The notes under the pieces are model-generated. The model was given only the letters and a program-made list of their open reading frames with translations, did not search any database and had not been told where the DNA came from. Below, in pieces: positions 33,097 to 42,640 of a stretch of 64,000 bases of DNA (positions are counted from its first letter, which is position 1; each line of letters starts with the position of its first letter). The stretch lies in the NCBI RefSeq assembly GCF_910592395.1, contig NC_088308.1:14277001-14341000 (forward strand), given 5' to 3'. Made by a program: the position numbers and the translations under genes. This DNA comes from Lineus longissimus. Its lineage: Eukaryota; Nemertea; Pilidiophora; Heteronemertea; Lineidae.

Positions 33097-33519
33097 TTAC
33101 AGGAACCTGTAGGCCAGGAAGCCGGTAAAAGCAACGCTGCCGATGATGAATGCGTACTCGTACTGTCTCTGCGGCTCGCTTGGTTGGTAAAAGTCGGACA
33201 AGGTTGGTCTCTTGCCCCAAGGGGCATCGTAGTTGGAGTGAGTGCTGTTGTAAAGTGCCAGGGCTTGATCCACGTTCTCGAAATCACGCTCGCTCTGACC
33301 CTCTCTTTTCAACCTCTTGTTGAGGAAATCCAAAGTCTCCTGTCGCTGTTTGCTCCATTCTGCAGTGGCCCTGCTAATTGCTTTGAGGGCCTTGTCGTGC
33401 CTTACTCTCTCGACCTCCGGATCGGGGCCCCCCTGGGCTGCCCTGTAAATAGCCTAGCCTCCCGTAAACGCTACCGCGTTTGCGAGGGCCCCTCCCAGCA
33501 TCACGGCGACTGTCGCCAT
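33097..33519 (-). pseudogene. AFTG-family membrane protein with in-frame TAG
   Basis: 140 codons from ATG at 33519: Gly/Ala-rich hydrophobic N-terminus (VAVMLGGALANAVAFTGG), a charged helical middle (ATAEWSKQRQETLDFLNKRL), LSDFYQPSE, and a C-terminal membrane helix (YAFIIGSVAFTGFLAYRFL). Codon 22 is TAG (33456-33454), the only break. An internal ATG permits the shorter 78-residue frame at 33333. The homologue at 19743-20175 in the left relic has a sense codon there. Likely a structural or membrane protein; role unknown. Confidence 0.75.
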
Positions 33520-33521
33520 GT

Positions 33522-33767
33522 TTAACTACCTATATTTGGTGGCAGAATTTTCGACTTTTCCAGGTAATCCTTGGTGATCATGGCTGCCGAGACGGCCCCC
33601 GACAGCTTCAGTGCGTCCGTGAGATCCGCGTTTGATGGACTGCCCACGTTGAATCTCAACAACCTCTTCCCTAACATGGCGTACCCCACAGTCAGTCCGC
33701 TCAAGACTGCCGAATGGTACAGTAGGTTAGCAATGCTCTTGGTGTTTGGTATCTCCGACATCGTCAT
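33522..33767 (-). CDS. Small two-helix membrane protein, 81 residues
   Basis: Two hydrophobic segments separated by RFNVGSPSNADLTDALK, orthologous to 18306-18548 and its amplified paralogues in the left relic. The ATG at 33767 is preceded by ACAGTTATATAGA. It lies 2 bp from the next gene's start. Conserved in both elements; function unknown. Confidence 0.75.
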   Translation of the reverse strand: MTMSEIPNTKSIANLLYHSAVLSGLTVGYAMLGKRLLRFNVGSPSNADLTDALKLSGAVSAAMITKDYLEKSKILPPNIGS

Positions 33768-33780
33768 TCTATATAACTGT
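33768..33780 (-). promoter_or_regulatory. TTATATAG motif abutting the start codon
   Basis: Minus-strand ACAGTTATATAGA immediately followed by ATG; the tightest example of the motif. Confidence 0.45.
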
Positions 33781-33791
33781 GGCGAAAATCC

Positions 33792-34133
33792 TCACTGCAT
33801 TCCAATTATTCTCGCTTCAGGTTTCCTCTCTGGCTTGCTAACTTCTTCGCATACTGGCCTGGCCGATAGCGCTGCCGTCCTCTGGTAGTAAAGCGCCGCC
33901 AGTCCAATCACGAGTGATCCGACGGTGAGCCACAACAGCTGATTTCTACTCGAGGGCTCCTTTTTGACAGGTTCGGGCTCAGTTGGTGCGTGAACAGTGG
34001 CTCTATTTTTCTCCTCCTTGTGAGCCTTCGCCAACGCTGCAAGTTTTCTACCCCACTCTACACGTCCAGGACTCTTTGCTTTTCCCGACGTTACCCTCGA
34101 CACCTCGGGTTCTTGTTGCTCTTCGGGCTCCAT
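33792..34133 (-). CDS. Single-pass membrane protein with basic N-terminal domain, 113 residues
   Basis: The N-terminal basic helix GRVEWGRKLAALAKAHKEEK is followed by a Pro/Glu linker, one membrane helix (LLWLTVGSLVIGLAALYY, about residues 67-84) and a charged tail. It resembles small anchored proteins in other uncharacterised invertebrate elements by architecture. Preceded by GTGTAGATAAGTATAGTC. It is the last viral gene before the nested insertions. No copy was found in the left relic. Confidence 0.65.
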   Translation of the reverse strand: MEPEEQQEPEVSRVTSGKAKSPGRVEWGRKLAALAKAHKEEKNRATVHAPTEPEPVKKEPSSRNQLLWLTVGSLVIGLAALYYQRTAALSARPVCEEVSKPERKPEARIIGMQ

Positions 34134-34150
34134 GACTATACTTATCTACA
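34134..34150 (-). promoter_or_regulatory. GTATAG motif before the 113-residue gene
   Basis: Minus-strand TGTAGATAAGTATAGTC directly before ATG. It shares TGTAGATAA with the ATPase upstream region (42627-42640). Confidence 0.4.
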
Positions 34151-34325
34151 CTACGTATCCTAAGTGAACACCCATGAGCGCTCCCTTCATGCTTCATTCA
34201 GTTTGGGGCGGAATATTCTTCCGACATGACTGGAGCATTCACAGGTGTCACCTGTTCCCGAGGGTGGGCGGGTGGGAGTGTTGAAAATTGGATTATCATT
34301 CTTTGGTGTTTTGCCATACCAACTT

Positions 34326-34379
34326 TTTAGCTCACCTCTTAGCAGAGGTGAGCTTATCCCATACCGTGGCGTCCGTCGT

Positions 34380-34438
<59 letters not shown>

Positions 34439-35480
34439 CGTCGTCCGTTAGCAGGGCACGTTTCGTAACTGTTAGAGCTATTGAGTTGAAACTTGGTACA
34501 CATGTACCCTTATGTAATGACACCTGGGAGACCAAGTTTCGGTCCGATTCGTTTCATGGTTTGGCCACCAGGGGGCCAAACGTTAAAAGTGAAAATATGC
34601 AATATCTCCCTTAATAGTAGTCGGGAAATTTTGAAAAAAATATGGTAGGTACTTCTAGCAAAGGTGCATCATATATCCTCCGGGTTTTTGATTTGACCTC
34701 CTTTTCAAGGTCACAGAGGTCAAATGGTGTAAATTGGCCGTTAGGATGTAACGATGGCACGTTTCTAAACTGCAATGACTATTGATACCAAATTTGGTAC
34801 ACATTTACCCCTTAGTCAGGTGATCTCAGGGACCGAAGTTTGGTCCAATATGATTCACCACTTGACCACCAGGGGGCAAAATCCAAAAACCTTAAAAATG
34901 TGATTATTCCTTAACTTCTTGCCCGATTGCCACCAATTTGATATCATGGGTACATCTAACCACCATACAGTATATGTCACACAGGTTTTTAATTTGACCT
35001 TCTTGTCAAGGTCGCAGAGGTCAAATGGCGTAAATTCGCCGTCGGGCCGTAACTATGGCACGTTTCTTAACTGCAATGACTATTGATCACAAATTAAGTA
35101 CACATGTACCCCTTGGTCAGGTGATCTCAGGTACCGAAGTTTGGTGCGATCTGATTTGCCGTTTGGCCTCCAGGGAGGGGGCCAAATCCTAAATTCTTCA
35201 AAATGCCATTATTCCTAGTAATGACTTGCCCGATTGGCACCAATTTTATATCATAGGTACATCTAATTCTAACAACCATTCAATGTGTCACCCGGGTCTT
35301 CTTTGATTTGACCTACTTTTCAAGGTCACAGAGGTCGAATGTACTGTAAATTGGCCATTTTGGGGAAATTGTAATTGCTTGGACCTACATCAAACCTAAC
35401 ACTACATGACACAAGACCATGCTCTTTATCCATCTTTCCTCCACATGAGGTGAGCACAATGGCCCTGGCCATTTCATTTA
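34326..35480. repeat. Dispersed repeat family A, copy 2
   Basis: Starts with an agctcacctc...gaggtgagc foldback and a (GTC)n tract (34378-34445), and ends near 'aggtgagcacaatggccctggcc'. The interior consists of about three 300 bp sub-repeats, each with 'gcacgtttc...aac', 'gaccaccaggggg' and 'aaggtcacagaggtcaaat'. The serine- and arginine-run frames here are translations of the trinucleotide tract. It interrupts the 3' part of the nested retroelement. Confidence 0.75.
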
Positions 35481-35847
35481 TAAAGAGCGGCACCGCCTGT
35501 TTTGGGCAGGAGTGTGCGATGCTCTGTTCGTTCTTTATTTGTTTCAGGAAATGAGCGACCTCCTGTGAGTTTGCTGGGTTACCGTTTTCTTCAAAAATAT
35601 CCCAAGGTTTCTCACGACCCAATTCCTTTTGGAAAATTTGTTTTAGTTGGGAAATTTTCCCCGCTACTGTCCCAAATGCTAATCTCCTGGGACATTTACA
35701 GCTTGGATTTTTTGCCGTGATTTCCGGGCAAGAAGTGCTATGCACTATGGTTTTCCCGTTGTTGTCTTTCCACGTGAGATAAAGGCATATATCATATGGG
35801 GTGCAACTTTTTATATCCTTGCCAATTTGTTTAACGAAGTAGTCCAA
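35465..35847 (-). pseudogene. Tyrosine recombinase, N-terminal SAM-like part only
   Basis: Contains a Cys motif (SCPEITAKNPSCKCPRRL) and the helical core (GTVAGKISQLKQIFQKELGR) typical of YR-retroelement recombinases, ending around VPLFINEMARAI. The catalytic R..HxxR..Y portion does not occur before repeat family A at 35480 nor between 34134 and 34326. Non-functional. Confidence 0.65.
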
Positions 35848-36008
35848 GTTTTGAAAAAGCTTACATTTGTTTCTCTGATATGCTGTGGCCTGAAAACTGC
35901 GTTTTATCGATTGTACCCTTTCGTGCAGCCTTGACAGATTAATTTCAGCACTGGCTTTCGGGAACTGAATTTTGAGAAAGAAGTTTACATTTCACTTTAT
36001 ATTTCGCT

Positions 36009-37526
36009 TTAAGTAAGTTGAAACCTTACCAAATAAAGGTTGTGTTTTATAGTGCTGGAAATGAAACCGTTTTGGGATGGGGCAAGGATACATTCTTCAC
36101 CTTTGTGAGCCAGTACGGATAATTCTGCATTTCTTTCAAGGTTAGGCCACCATGGCGGTAAGGGTGAGATATGTGGTATGACCAGAGAGAGTCTGATTGG
36201 CCTTTGGCATTCTTCTAGAATGAACTTTATTAGTGGGCCGGCCATTGCGTGTGGGGGTAAACAGTAGTAGTTTTCTTTTGGATCCAGAATTTGGGCAAAA
36301 CAGTTCACTCCCGCGCTGCCTGGTAGTGGAAACGGAGTGTAATGTGGCAGGGCTTCGCCCTTGTCGTCTAATTGTACATTTGAATCGAGGGACATTAGGT
36401 CAAAGGTGTGTGGTCCGTATCTGTTTTGTATTATTTTCCATTGATGTGGAGACAACATGGAATCGAGTTTGGACAGCTTGCGTGAGGGAGTGTCGGCCGG
36501 GTTTTTGTTTGATTGTACGAAAAGAAGTTTTAGGTCGCAGTTTGCTGATACCGTGATTTCAAATATTTTCTTTAGTAACCTGTTTAGGTTTATGTCTTTT
36601 GCACCTTCGTGCTCCCATGCTTTCAGGAGCGCCATGTTGTCCACGTATGCATCTACCCTTTTGTCTTTTAATTGATTTGAAACTGAGATCAACGTATTGA
36701 GAAGGGCTTCAGCTTCTTTGAGGTGAATGGGTCTGCTGTCTTCTTTGAGAAAGAAGTCGCCAATTTTCATCTCGCCAATGACACCACCCCATGCGAATTT
36801 TGAAGCGTCTGAGGCAAGAGTGATTGAAAAGTGTCGCTCTTTTCTCCTGGGAAGCAGACGAACATTTTCCTCAAATATAAACTTCCACGCTTCGATCTCT
36901 TCTCTCAGTTTGCCGGATATCGGGATTGGTCTTGAAGATTTGCCTGCCACAGAGATGGCGACAGCCATTTCTCTGATGAATAGTTTTGCGCCTGGAATGC
37001 ATAGATGGAAAGATATGCATTTCCCCATAAACCTTTGTATGATCTTAATGTGGACCGTGGACTGAGCGAGCAATGTGTTCATGAGGTTTTTGAAGGATTC
37101 TAATTTCGCGGTCAGAATTGAGAAATGCATTTCCACCGAATGAAGCAGAAAGCCAAGATGTTTTAGCACTTGAGTAGGAACCCAGATTATTTTATAAAAG
37201 GCGAAAGTATATCCTAGCAACGAGAGGGTGGCGGTGGATGTGTATAAGGATATACCCGTGCTATTGAATTGGGATGGGGATTTTGTTACTTGCGAGGGGC
37301 CAAGGAATCTGTCGTCTAAGTACTGAAACGTAGTTATGCCCCTAGTCCTTAAATATTCTGTAGCCTGCATGCCTGTGGTTTGGTAGATATATGGACTCAG
37401 TTTGAATCCAAAAGGAAGGGTTGTGTGAATGAAATACCAGCCACCCCATTCTATTCCGAAATAGGTTTGGGAGCTTTCTGATAATGAAATGCCGTCGTAG
37501 GCGGATTTTTCGTCTGTACTTGCCAT
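36009..37526 (-). CDS. DIRS-type RT core and RNase H (nested retroelement)
   Basis: Starts within RT motif A (SAYDGISLSESSQTYFGIEW); TLPFGFKLSPYIYQ is motif B, and TTFQYLDDRFLG is motif C (YLDD). RNase H-like residues follow in ITLASDASKFAWGG, HLKEAEAL and VDAYVDNMALLKAW, then NPADTPSR, and a downstream PWWPNLER block. It is separated by a frame break of about 65 bp from the upstream RT piece (38119-37592). Confidence 0.8.
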   Translation of the reverse strand: MASTDEKSAYDGISLSESSQTYFGIEWGGWYFIHTTLPFGFKLSPYIYQTTGMQATEYLRTRGITTFQYLDDRFLGPSQVTKSPSQFNSTGISLYTSTATLSLLGYTFAFYKIIWVPTQVLKHLGFLLHSVEMHFSILTAKLESFKNLMNTLLAQSTVHIKIIQRFMGKCISFHLCIPGAKLFIREMAVAISVAGKSSRPIPISGKLREEIEAWKFIFEENVRLLPRRKERHFSITLASDASKFAWGGVIGEMKIGDFFLKEDSRPIHLKEAEALLNTLISVSNQLKDKRVDAYVDNMALLKAWEHEGAKDINLNRLLKKIFEITVSANCDLKLLFVQSNKNPADTPSRKLSKLDSMLSPHQWKIIQNRYGPHTFDLMSLDSNVQLDDKGEALPHYTPFPLPGSAGVNCFAQILDPKENYYCLPPHAMAGPLIKFILEECQRPIRLSLVIPHISPLPPWWPNLERNAELSVLAHKGEECILAPSQNGFISSTIKHNLYLVRFQLT

Positions 37527-37591
37527 GAAATCTCCCTTGGAGACTTGTTTCTGAATAATGGGAAGTGTTTCGAAGTTGAAGCTAATTGGGG

Positions 37592-38189
37592 TTATGAATA
37601 AGTTAAGAAATCTCTCTCATCGTGACACAGCCTGTTTTTGTTGGTTTGTGGAACCATAATCAAGGGCATTACTAAATGTGGTGGATTTACTTCTCCAACT
37701 TTCCCCAACAGTCTTAACGACCCATTCTTCAATTTTTCAGTAATTTGTTGAGTGATTTCGGCCTTGAATGATTCACAGGATTTGTGATTGTGGAAGATTT
37801 CTGGAGGAGGAGTGTCATGATTATAAGACTTCCCTTTGAAGTTTCCTTTGAAGTGTTTAAAGTATTTCGTTATGTCTACACCGTTGTTTATCCAATCCAT
37901 CACGAGTTTGGACGAGTCATTATCAACCGAGTCAGTAACAAATTTCCAATTTTCTTTTTGAGAGTGCAACATGCCAGCAACAAAACTATTTGGATCTCTG
38001 AGAGGAAAAGCTTGCAGCAGTGTTTCCCAGTTGCTTTCTGTGAGGTCTTCGTTTTCAATTGGTAGTTTTTTCTCGGGTGGAGTGGGGAGGGGGTGTCCCC
38101 TGCAATTTTTCCATGTCACTTCGTTTTTCTGTGCTGATGCTTTTATGGGGTCGAAGTCGGGGTTGGTTTCCCATTCGGGGATTACCTAA
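37592..38189 (-). pseudogene. DIRS-type RT N-terminal piece
   Basis: The frame 38119-37592 carries NPPHLVMPLIMVPQTNKNRLCHDER, the fingers region of DIRS-type RT (motif 1-2). A splice-acceptor-like ttttttttag at about 38189 precedes an open upstream extension. The frame ends before the RT core, indicating a frameshift near 37590. Confidence 0.6.
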
Positions 38190-38659
38190 AAAAAAACAAC
38201 CAAAAAAGAAAAAAATTATTATTATTATTATTATTATTAGGCCAGAGTCCTCTATTAAAACATGTGTACATTACGTGTACATTGTTGTGCATAGGTTTTG
38301 GTAAAAAAAGTACTCATTGGACCAATCAATCTGCACAAAATTTTATATGTGTCAAGAAGAACCCTTTGCCAATAGCATAATAAAGTTTTAAAAAATTCCA
38401 ATACCGATTGCCTGAGAAAAAGAGATTTCCGTACACCATATCTATCAAAACGTCACTGGCGCATTGATATGGCCCTGTCAAAGTACAAGTTCTAAACTAA
38501 CCAGTGAGACCACATTTTCTTAAATATATTATCAAAAAGCATATTTCTGTGATGGCCTGACTCTGTAGATTAAGAATCAACCACAGATTGAGAATTAATT
38601 CAACTTTGGTCTATCCCAGCCATGTATTTACCACAACTTGACATTTTGATAAGCTCTAT

Positions 38660-38780
38660 GTGACTGTGCCACACTTCCGGTCGTGGATGAATACAGGTCT
38701 CTGCCCATTATTATTTTATTTTATTTTTTTAATTTTAATTTTTGCAGGGGACACCCCTTACCCCACTCCCGCGAAGCGTG
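38660..38780. other. Gap between gag and RT frames of the retroelement
   Basis: The stretch 38240-38930 between the gag and RT pieces has no coding signal. It includes an (ATT)n microsatellite at about 38216-38239. Confidence 0.4.
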
Positions 38781-38933
38781 TGCTTCTGGAGCTCCTGGAA
38801 GTGAGATTCGGAGAGTCCTTGATTATTTTGGGAAGGACCTTTGAACTATTTTTATTTATCTATTTGTCAATTTCTTCTCTAGTGTCTCAGAGGGAAGGTC
38901 CTAATTTCCCCATTAGTTTCTTGTTTAAGAATT

Positions 38934-40795
38934 TTATCTTTCTTTCAATTTTTCATGATCGGTTATTTTTTCCTCAGAATTTGCCGATAAAGCCGCGATT
39001 TTTGGGCATTTATCCAGGAAGTGTTCCGTGGATTTACAGACATAGCATTGCCTTGGCCTTGGGTTTCCTCGACTAATACTTCCCCTATAGAAATTGTTCC
39101 TACCCCTGTTTTGGAAGCCTCTCCCCCACGTTGGGCCATTAAAATTGTTGCCATAGTGTGGTGGAGGGGCCCACCATCTTTGAGGTTGCCAGTAGTTGTT
39201 CGGGCTTGAAGGGTTTGAATTATTTGTGAATTCATTATTTGAATCTTGAGTTGAGACTACATTTGTTGAGGGCGAGGACACTTTTTTGCTGATTTTCAAC
39301 CAACTGTCAACGCTGGCATTTATTTTCTTATCTACATCCGTACCAATCAATTTTATGACTAGCCCATGCAACGGGACTTTCATGTTGTCTTTAGCTCTGA
39401 CGGCCTTGAGGGCCATTTTAAAGTGTTCTTTCTCGGCATGATTGTGAATCACCGCAGTGTCGTATAGCACTTCCAATGCTGCTATAAGGGCCGAGTTAGT
39501 GGTGGTGGTCCTGTCGGCTAATGCTCTCACCTGCGCTAGAGCCGTGTCCACTGTAACCTTTCCGGAGGTTTCCTTCCACGTTTTCATTTGTTGCTCTAAA
39601 ACAGCAAGTCGTTTTGTGCTTGTGGCATCCGCACTTTCCTCTGTTTCAGCCTGAAATTAATATGAGCAAGTGAATCCACATGCCTAGGACGATTTTACCT
39701 AACGTTTGGTGGTTTAACATTCTGATTGTTACTTTGAGTATGATGGTGTAGAGTTGTTGGCCGAAATTTGTTTCATGGGAGTAGAATTGACCCGGCTTAT
39801 GTTCTTTCAGCTTCCATTTATAATTGCCGACAAGAATTCAGTCTAAAGCTTGAATGGGCTGTCCCTGATCTGCAAGCGTTGTACGATTCCTATTAACCAT
39901 CATCATCCCATTGAGCATTTATGGACTTGGATTTGATTTATTTGTTTACAGTTCTCGTTGGTTTTAATGAATTCAAGTCTGTTTTAACTGAGCCCGCTTA
40001 ACGCAGTTTTTTTGTTTTTGTTTTTTTTTTTTACTCACCCTTTTTTCTCCTTTATGAGCTTCCTCGTCAGGCTTGGCCTTTTCGTTTTGGTCCTTCTTCC
40101 CTTGGGGCTGTTTTTGCTTATGTGCTTGCATTGGCGTAGGCATAGACATTTTTTCGGTGGTGGGTCCGACGGGCATTCCCGGCAGGGTGGCCTCTTCGTT
40201 TGCAAATATGATTGCCGCATGACACACCAGTCTCCTGTTGTTCATGTTGTCTTCTAGCCCTATAGCTTGCAGAGTGGCCTGTGGCGATTAAAATTTTTGT
40301 TACAGTATAGCTTGGCCTATCCCGCTGAATTTTTAACGGATCTCATTTGCTCCTAAAAACCGTGAAGGTGCCTGCCGATCCATAAAATCAATTATGCGGC
40401 TTTAGTTCAGACTTTACATGAGGTAAAGACTCAATATTCAGTTACCAATCTTTTTTCATAAGGCTGTTTTCTTTTTCTTTTTCTAGGTTGCCATTTTTTG
40501 ATACTGAGGTTAGTCGTTCTCTAAAGATTTTTAAAGAAATTTGTTTGCTTACCTCTAGGTCAAAGGCTGTTAATTTTTTGAATTCTTGAAATAGTTCGGC
40601 CGGACTGTAGCTGTGGAGAAGGTGTTTTTCTTTGAGCTCAGGTGCACGGAGTGATGCTTCGATTGCTGTCTCGTCATACGCCCGGACTTTCCCTATCAGT
40701 TGTAGTAAGTCCTTCCCGTGAAGGTTAGCGTTCGCGTTCAGCCACAGGCGTGGCTTCAAGCTGCTTGCCTGCTGCTGGTCATCGTGGCACGCCAT
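38934..40795 (-). CDS. Gag-like protein of the nested retroelement, in three exon-like pieces
   Basis: Piece 1 (40795-40442) is helical and charged, ending at a GTAACT donor-like site. Piece 2 (about 40285-40037) is Lys/Glu/Pro rich, ending at GTGAGT. Piece 3 (about 39652, after ttaatttcag, to 38934) ends in a CCHC zinc knuckle CYVCKSTEHFLDKC preceded by Arg/Asn/Gly-rich sequence. Splicing is inferred from GT/AG signals; one junction phase does not fit perfectly. Introns are known in some DIRS-type elements. Confidence 0.6.
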
Positions 40796-41189
40796 GTTGA
40801 CTGTTCTCCAATACGAGTAGAAGTGAGGTCGTCTGTGTTGGCTGTTGACATTTGAGGGGAAAGATTACGTCAATCTTTTCATTCCCTTAAAGGGGTTGAC
40901 TTGAACCCGCCTGGCTGATGTAATGGTGTGGAACCTATCCATTCAGCGCTTGCCTAGGACGGAGTGCGGTTACGCCTACCGTTTGTGCAATGAGTGATGT
41001 AACCATTTAATAAATTTGAGGCTATTTTGCGTGCTTTATGTCTATTGGGCGTTGGTTGTTTTATTAGGTTCCAATCAATCCTGTCGGCCCTATCCGCGTG
41101 AATTTTCACTGGGACTTAAAATTCCTGGATAAGAGGGACAGACCAATTAGAACCGAGGCTTTGCCTATAATTTATATTATATTACAAGT

Positions 41190-41690
41190 TATTCTCCAAG
41201 TCTGACCGCCCGGCAGACTATTCTTGGCCCTTCTGAAGATAAGATTAATAAGTAAACTCTGTGGAAAAAAGGAACAAATTCTGTGGGCCCTCCAACATAT
41301 CAGAATTAAAACATTGAGTTGAGAGGTGAGCTATTTAAACAATATTTTGCTCTTTAAACAATAAGAATCGAGTTCATACCGATAGTCACCCAGACATTTC
41401 GAGATCGAGAATTGCTCATTGACGGTACTCTCCTTTTCATTATAGTTCTGTCTGAGCACCAAGCAGACTTATAGATTATGTTTATTTTTGGTTCGAACAC
41501 CCAGCGAACCTGATTATATTCTCTAATGTCTGATCCACCTAGCAGACTAGACTATTTTATTTTTAGTGCGATCCAGCGGATCTCTGATTATTTTCTCTAA
41601 TGTCTGACCACCCAGCAGACTAGTTTATTTCATATCTTTGGTCCGATTACCCAGCGAACCACTTATTATTTTAAATACTTTTTGTTACAA
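41190..41690. repeat. Short tandem repeats upstream of the retroelement genes
   Basis: Variants of 'gtctgaccacccagcagacta' recur at about 41200, 41455, 41530 and 41610, alternating with 'cccagcgaacc' (about 41500, 41650) and AT-rich spacers of roughly 40 bp. Probably part of the retroelement's terminal repeat or enhancer-like region. Confidence 0.55.
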
Positions 41691-41887
41691 GTGAGGTCCT
41701 AGATAAGGTCTGCGCTTTTCGCTTCCTTACGAAAGAATGACTGGACTACGAGAATTACGCAGTTAGCGCCGTCTGGTGTTAACTTAGGATAAGAAAATGT
41801 GCCCCTCCGGACTATACGACTAGTCTTGTAACTTACGAGCGGCTCTTAATTCGCTCTTCCAAAGCCCTGACCCCTGATCCGCGCCGA

Positions 41888-42079
41888 CTACTCCAACTGG
41901 GGTATTTCACTACTCTCTGGCTTTACTTCCACGTTTCTAGCCGTAATTACTGCTGCATTGGCCACAGCAAGCCAGGGCGACAAGGCCAAACCAAACTGTC
42001 CCAGTTGTTTCTTGATCTCGGCTCCTATAACGAAATTCTCGGTTAGCTCTTTTGCCAGCTTCTCTTTTTCAGTGCCGCT
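41888..42079 (-). CDS. Small open frame downstream of the ATPase, no start codon
   Basis: 63 sense codons without Met, overlapping the last codons of the ATPase in another frame. It holds KEKLAKELTENFVIGAEIKK and a hydrophobic LGLALSPWLAVANAAVITA-like segment. Composition looks coding and viral. Either its N-terminus is lost, it is expressed by frameshifting, or it is fortuitous. Confidence 0.35.
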   Translation of the reverse strand, partial: SGTEKEKLAKELTENFVIGAEIKKQLGQFGLALSPWLAVANAAVITARNVEVKPESSEIPQLE

Positions 42080-42626
42080 TCAACCTCTCCACCACCTGCT
42101 GTCTCTGGTCTTTTGGTATGACCCCGTTCTCGGCCAGGGCCGTCTTCAGCGAGTCCCCGTCCTTTTCGTAGAACTGTACCAGGGCCCTGATGTTGTCTCT
42201 GAAATCTTTCACCACGGCGTTGTACTTCTGGTTGATGAACCACACCGATATTCCGAGATGCCTTCCGCTGAACGCCAACCTGGTCAGCTCGCAAGACTTT
42301 ATTTTCGCGTCCCTCTGATTGGCGCAGTCGTCTATTAGAAAGAGGGTCTTGTCCCCCGCTCCACCATAGGTGTCGCTACAAATCTTCAACACGGAATCTA
42401 GATTGTCTCTCACCTGCAACGGCGGGGCAATCACTATGTCCGGGTCCTTGCAGACGAATCTCCGCTCGTATCCCTTGTTCTCGTAGAAGGTGGGGCAGAA
42501 TATTACCACTCTGTCAAACTTTTCCCGGAAAGTGGACTGCAACAGGCCCAGGACATAGCGAGTTTTCCCGCAGTTGGTGATTCCAGACACTATCAAGTTA
42601 AACGGAAGGTCGGGCCAAGAAGCCAT
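42069..42626 (-). CDS. Packaging ATPase, FtsK/HerA (A32-like) family
   Basis: 185 residues, within the usual range of short A32-like ATPases. Walker A is GITNCGKT (residues 15-22), Walker B TLFLIDD (94-100), followed by a conserved region ISVWFINQKYNAVVKDFRDN (about 126-145). It pumps viral DNA into preformed capsids in double-jelly-roll viruses. The start MASWPDLPF lies 9 bases after the MCP stop in another phase, giving a tight co-directional pair. The C-terminal length agrees with the left relic (20216-20640), so the protein looks complete and intact. Confidence 0.9.
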   Translation of the reverse strand: MASWPDLPFNLIVSGITNCGKTRYVLGLLQSTFREKFDRVVIFCPTFYENKGYERRFVCKDPDIVIAPPLQVRDNLDSVLKICSDTYGGAGDKTLFLIDDCANQRDAKIKSCELTRLAFSGRHLGISVWFINQKYNAVVKDFRDNIRALVQFYEKDGDSLKTALAENGVIPKDQRQQVVERLKRH

Positions 42627-42640
42627 CCTATTATCTACAG
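42627..42640 (-). promoter_or_regulatory. TGTAGATAATAGG motif before the ATPase start
   Basis: Minus-strand CTGTAGATAATAGG directly before ATG, overlapping the MCP stop codon; related to the motif upstream of 34133. Confidence 0.4.

Larger units (their letters stand above)
35465..41880 (-). mobile_element. DIRS/Ngaro-like tyrosine-recombinase retroelement, 3' truncated, nested in the virus-like element
   Basis: Minus-strand order is gag (40795-38934, with a CCHC knuckle), RT-RNase H (38119-36009) and the N-terminal part of a tyrosine recombinase (35847 to about 35470). The recombinase catalytic domain is missing, cut by repeat family A. Upstream (41190-41690) are tandem 'tctgaccacccagcagacta' units, probably part of its terminal/regulatory repeat. 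Gaps between gag frames have GT/AG signals. It separates the two viral gene blocks and so is a secondary insertion. Confidence 0.8.

Noticed and set aside
34288-34614. Long arginine-run and serine-run frames on both strands
   Set aside because: They are translations of the (GTC)n tract in repeat family A.
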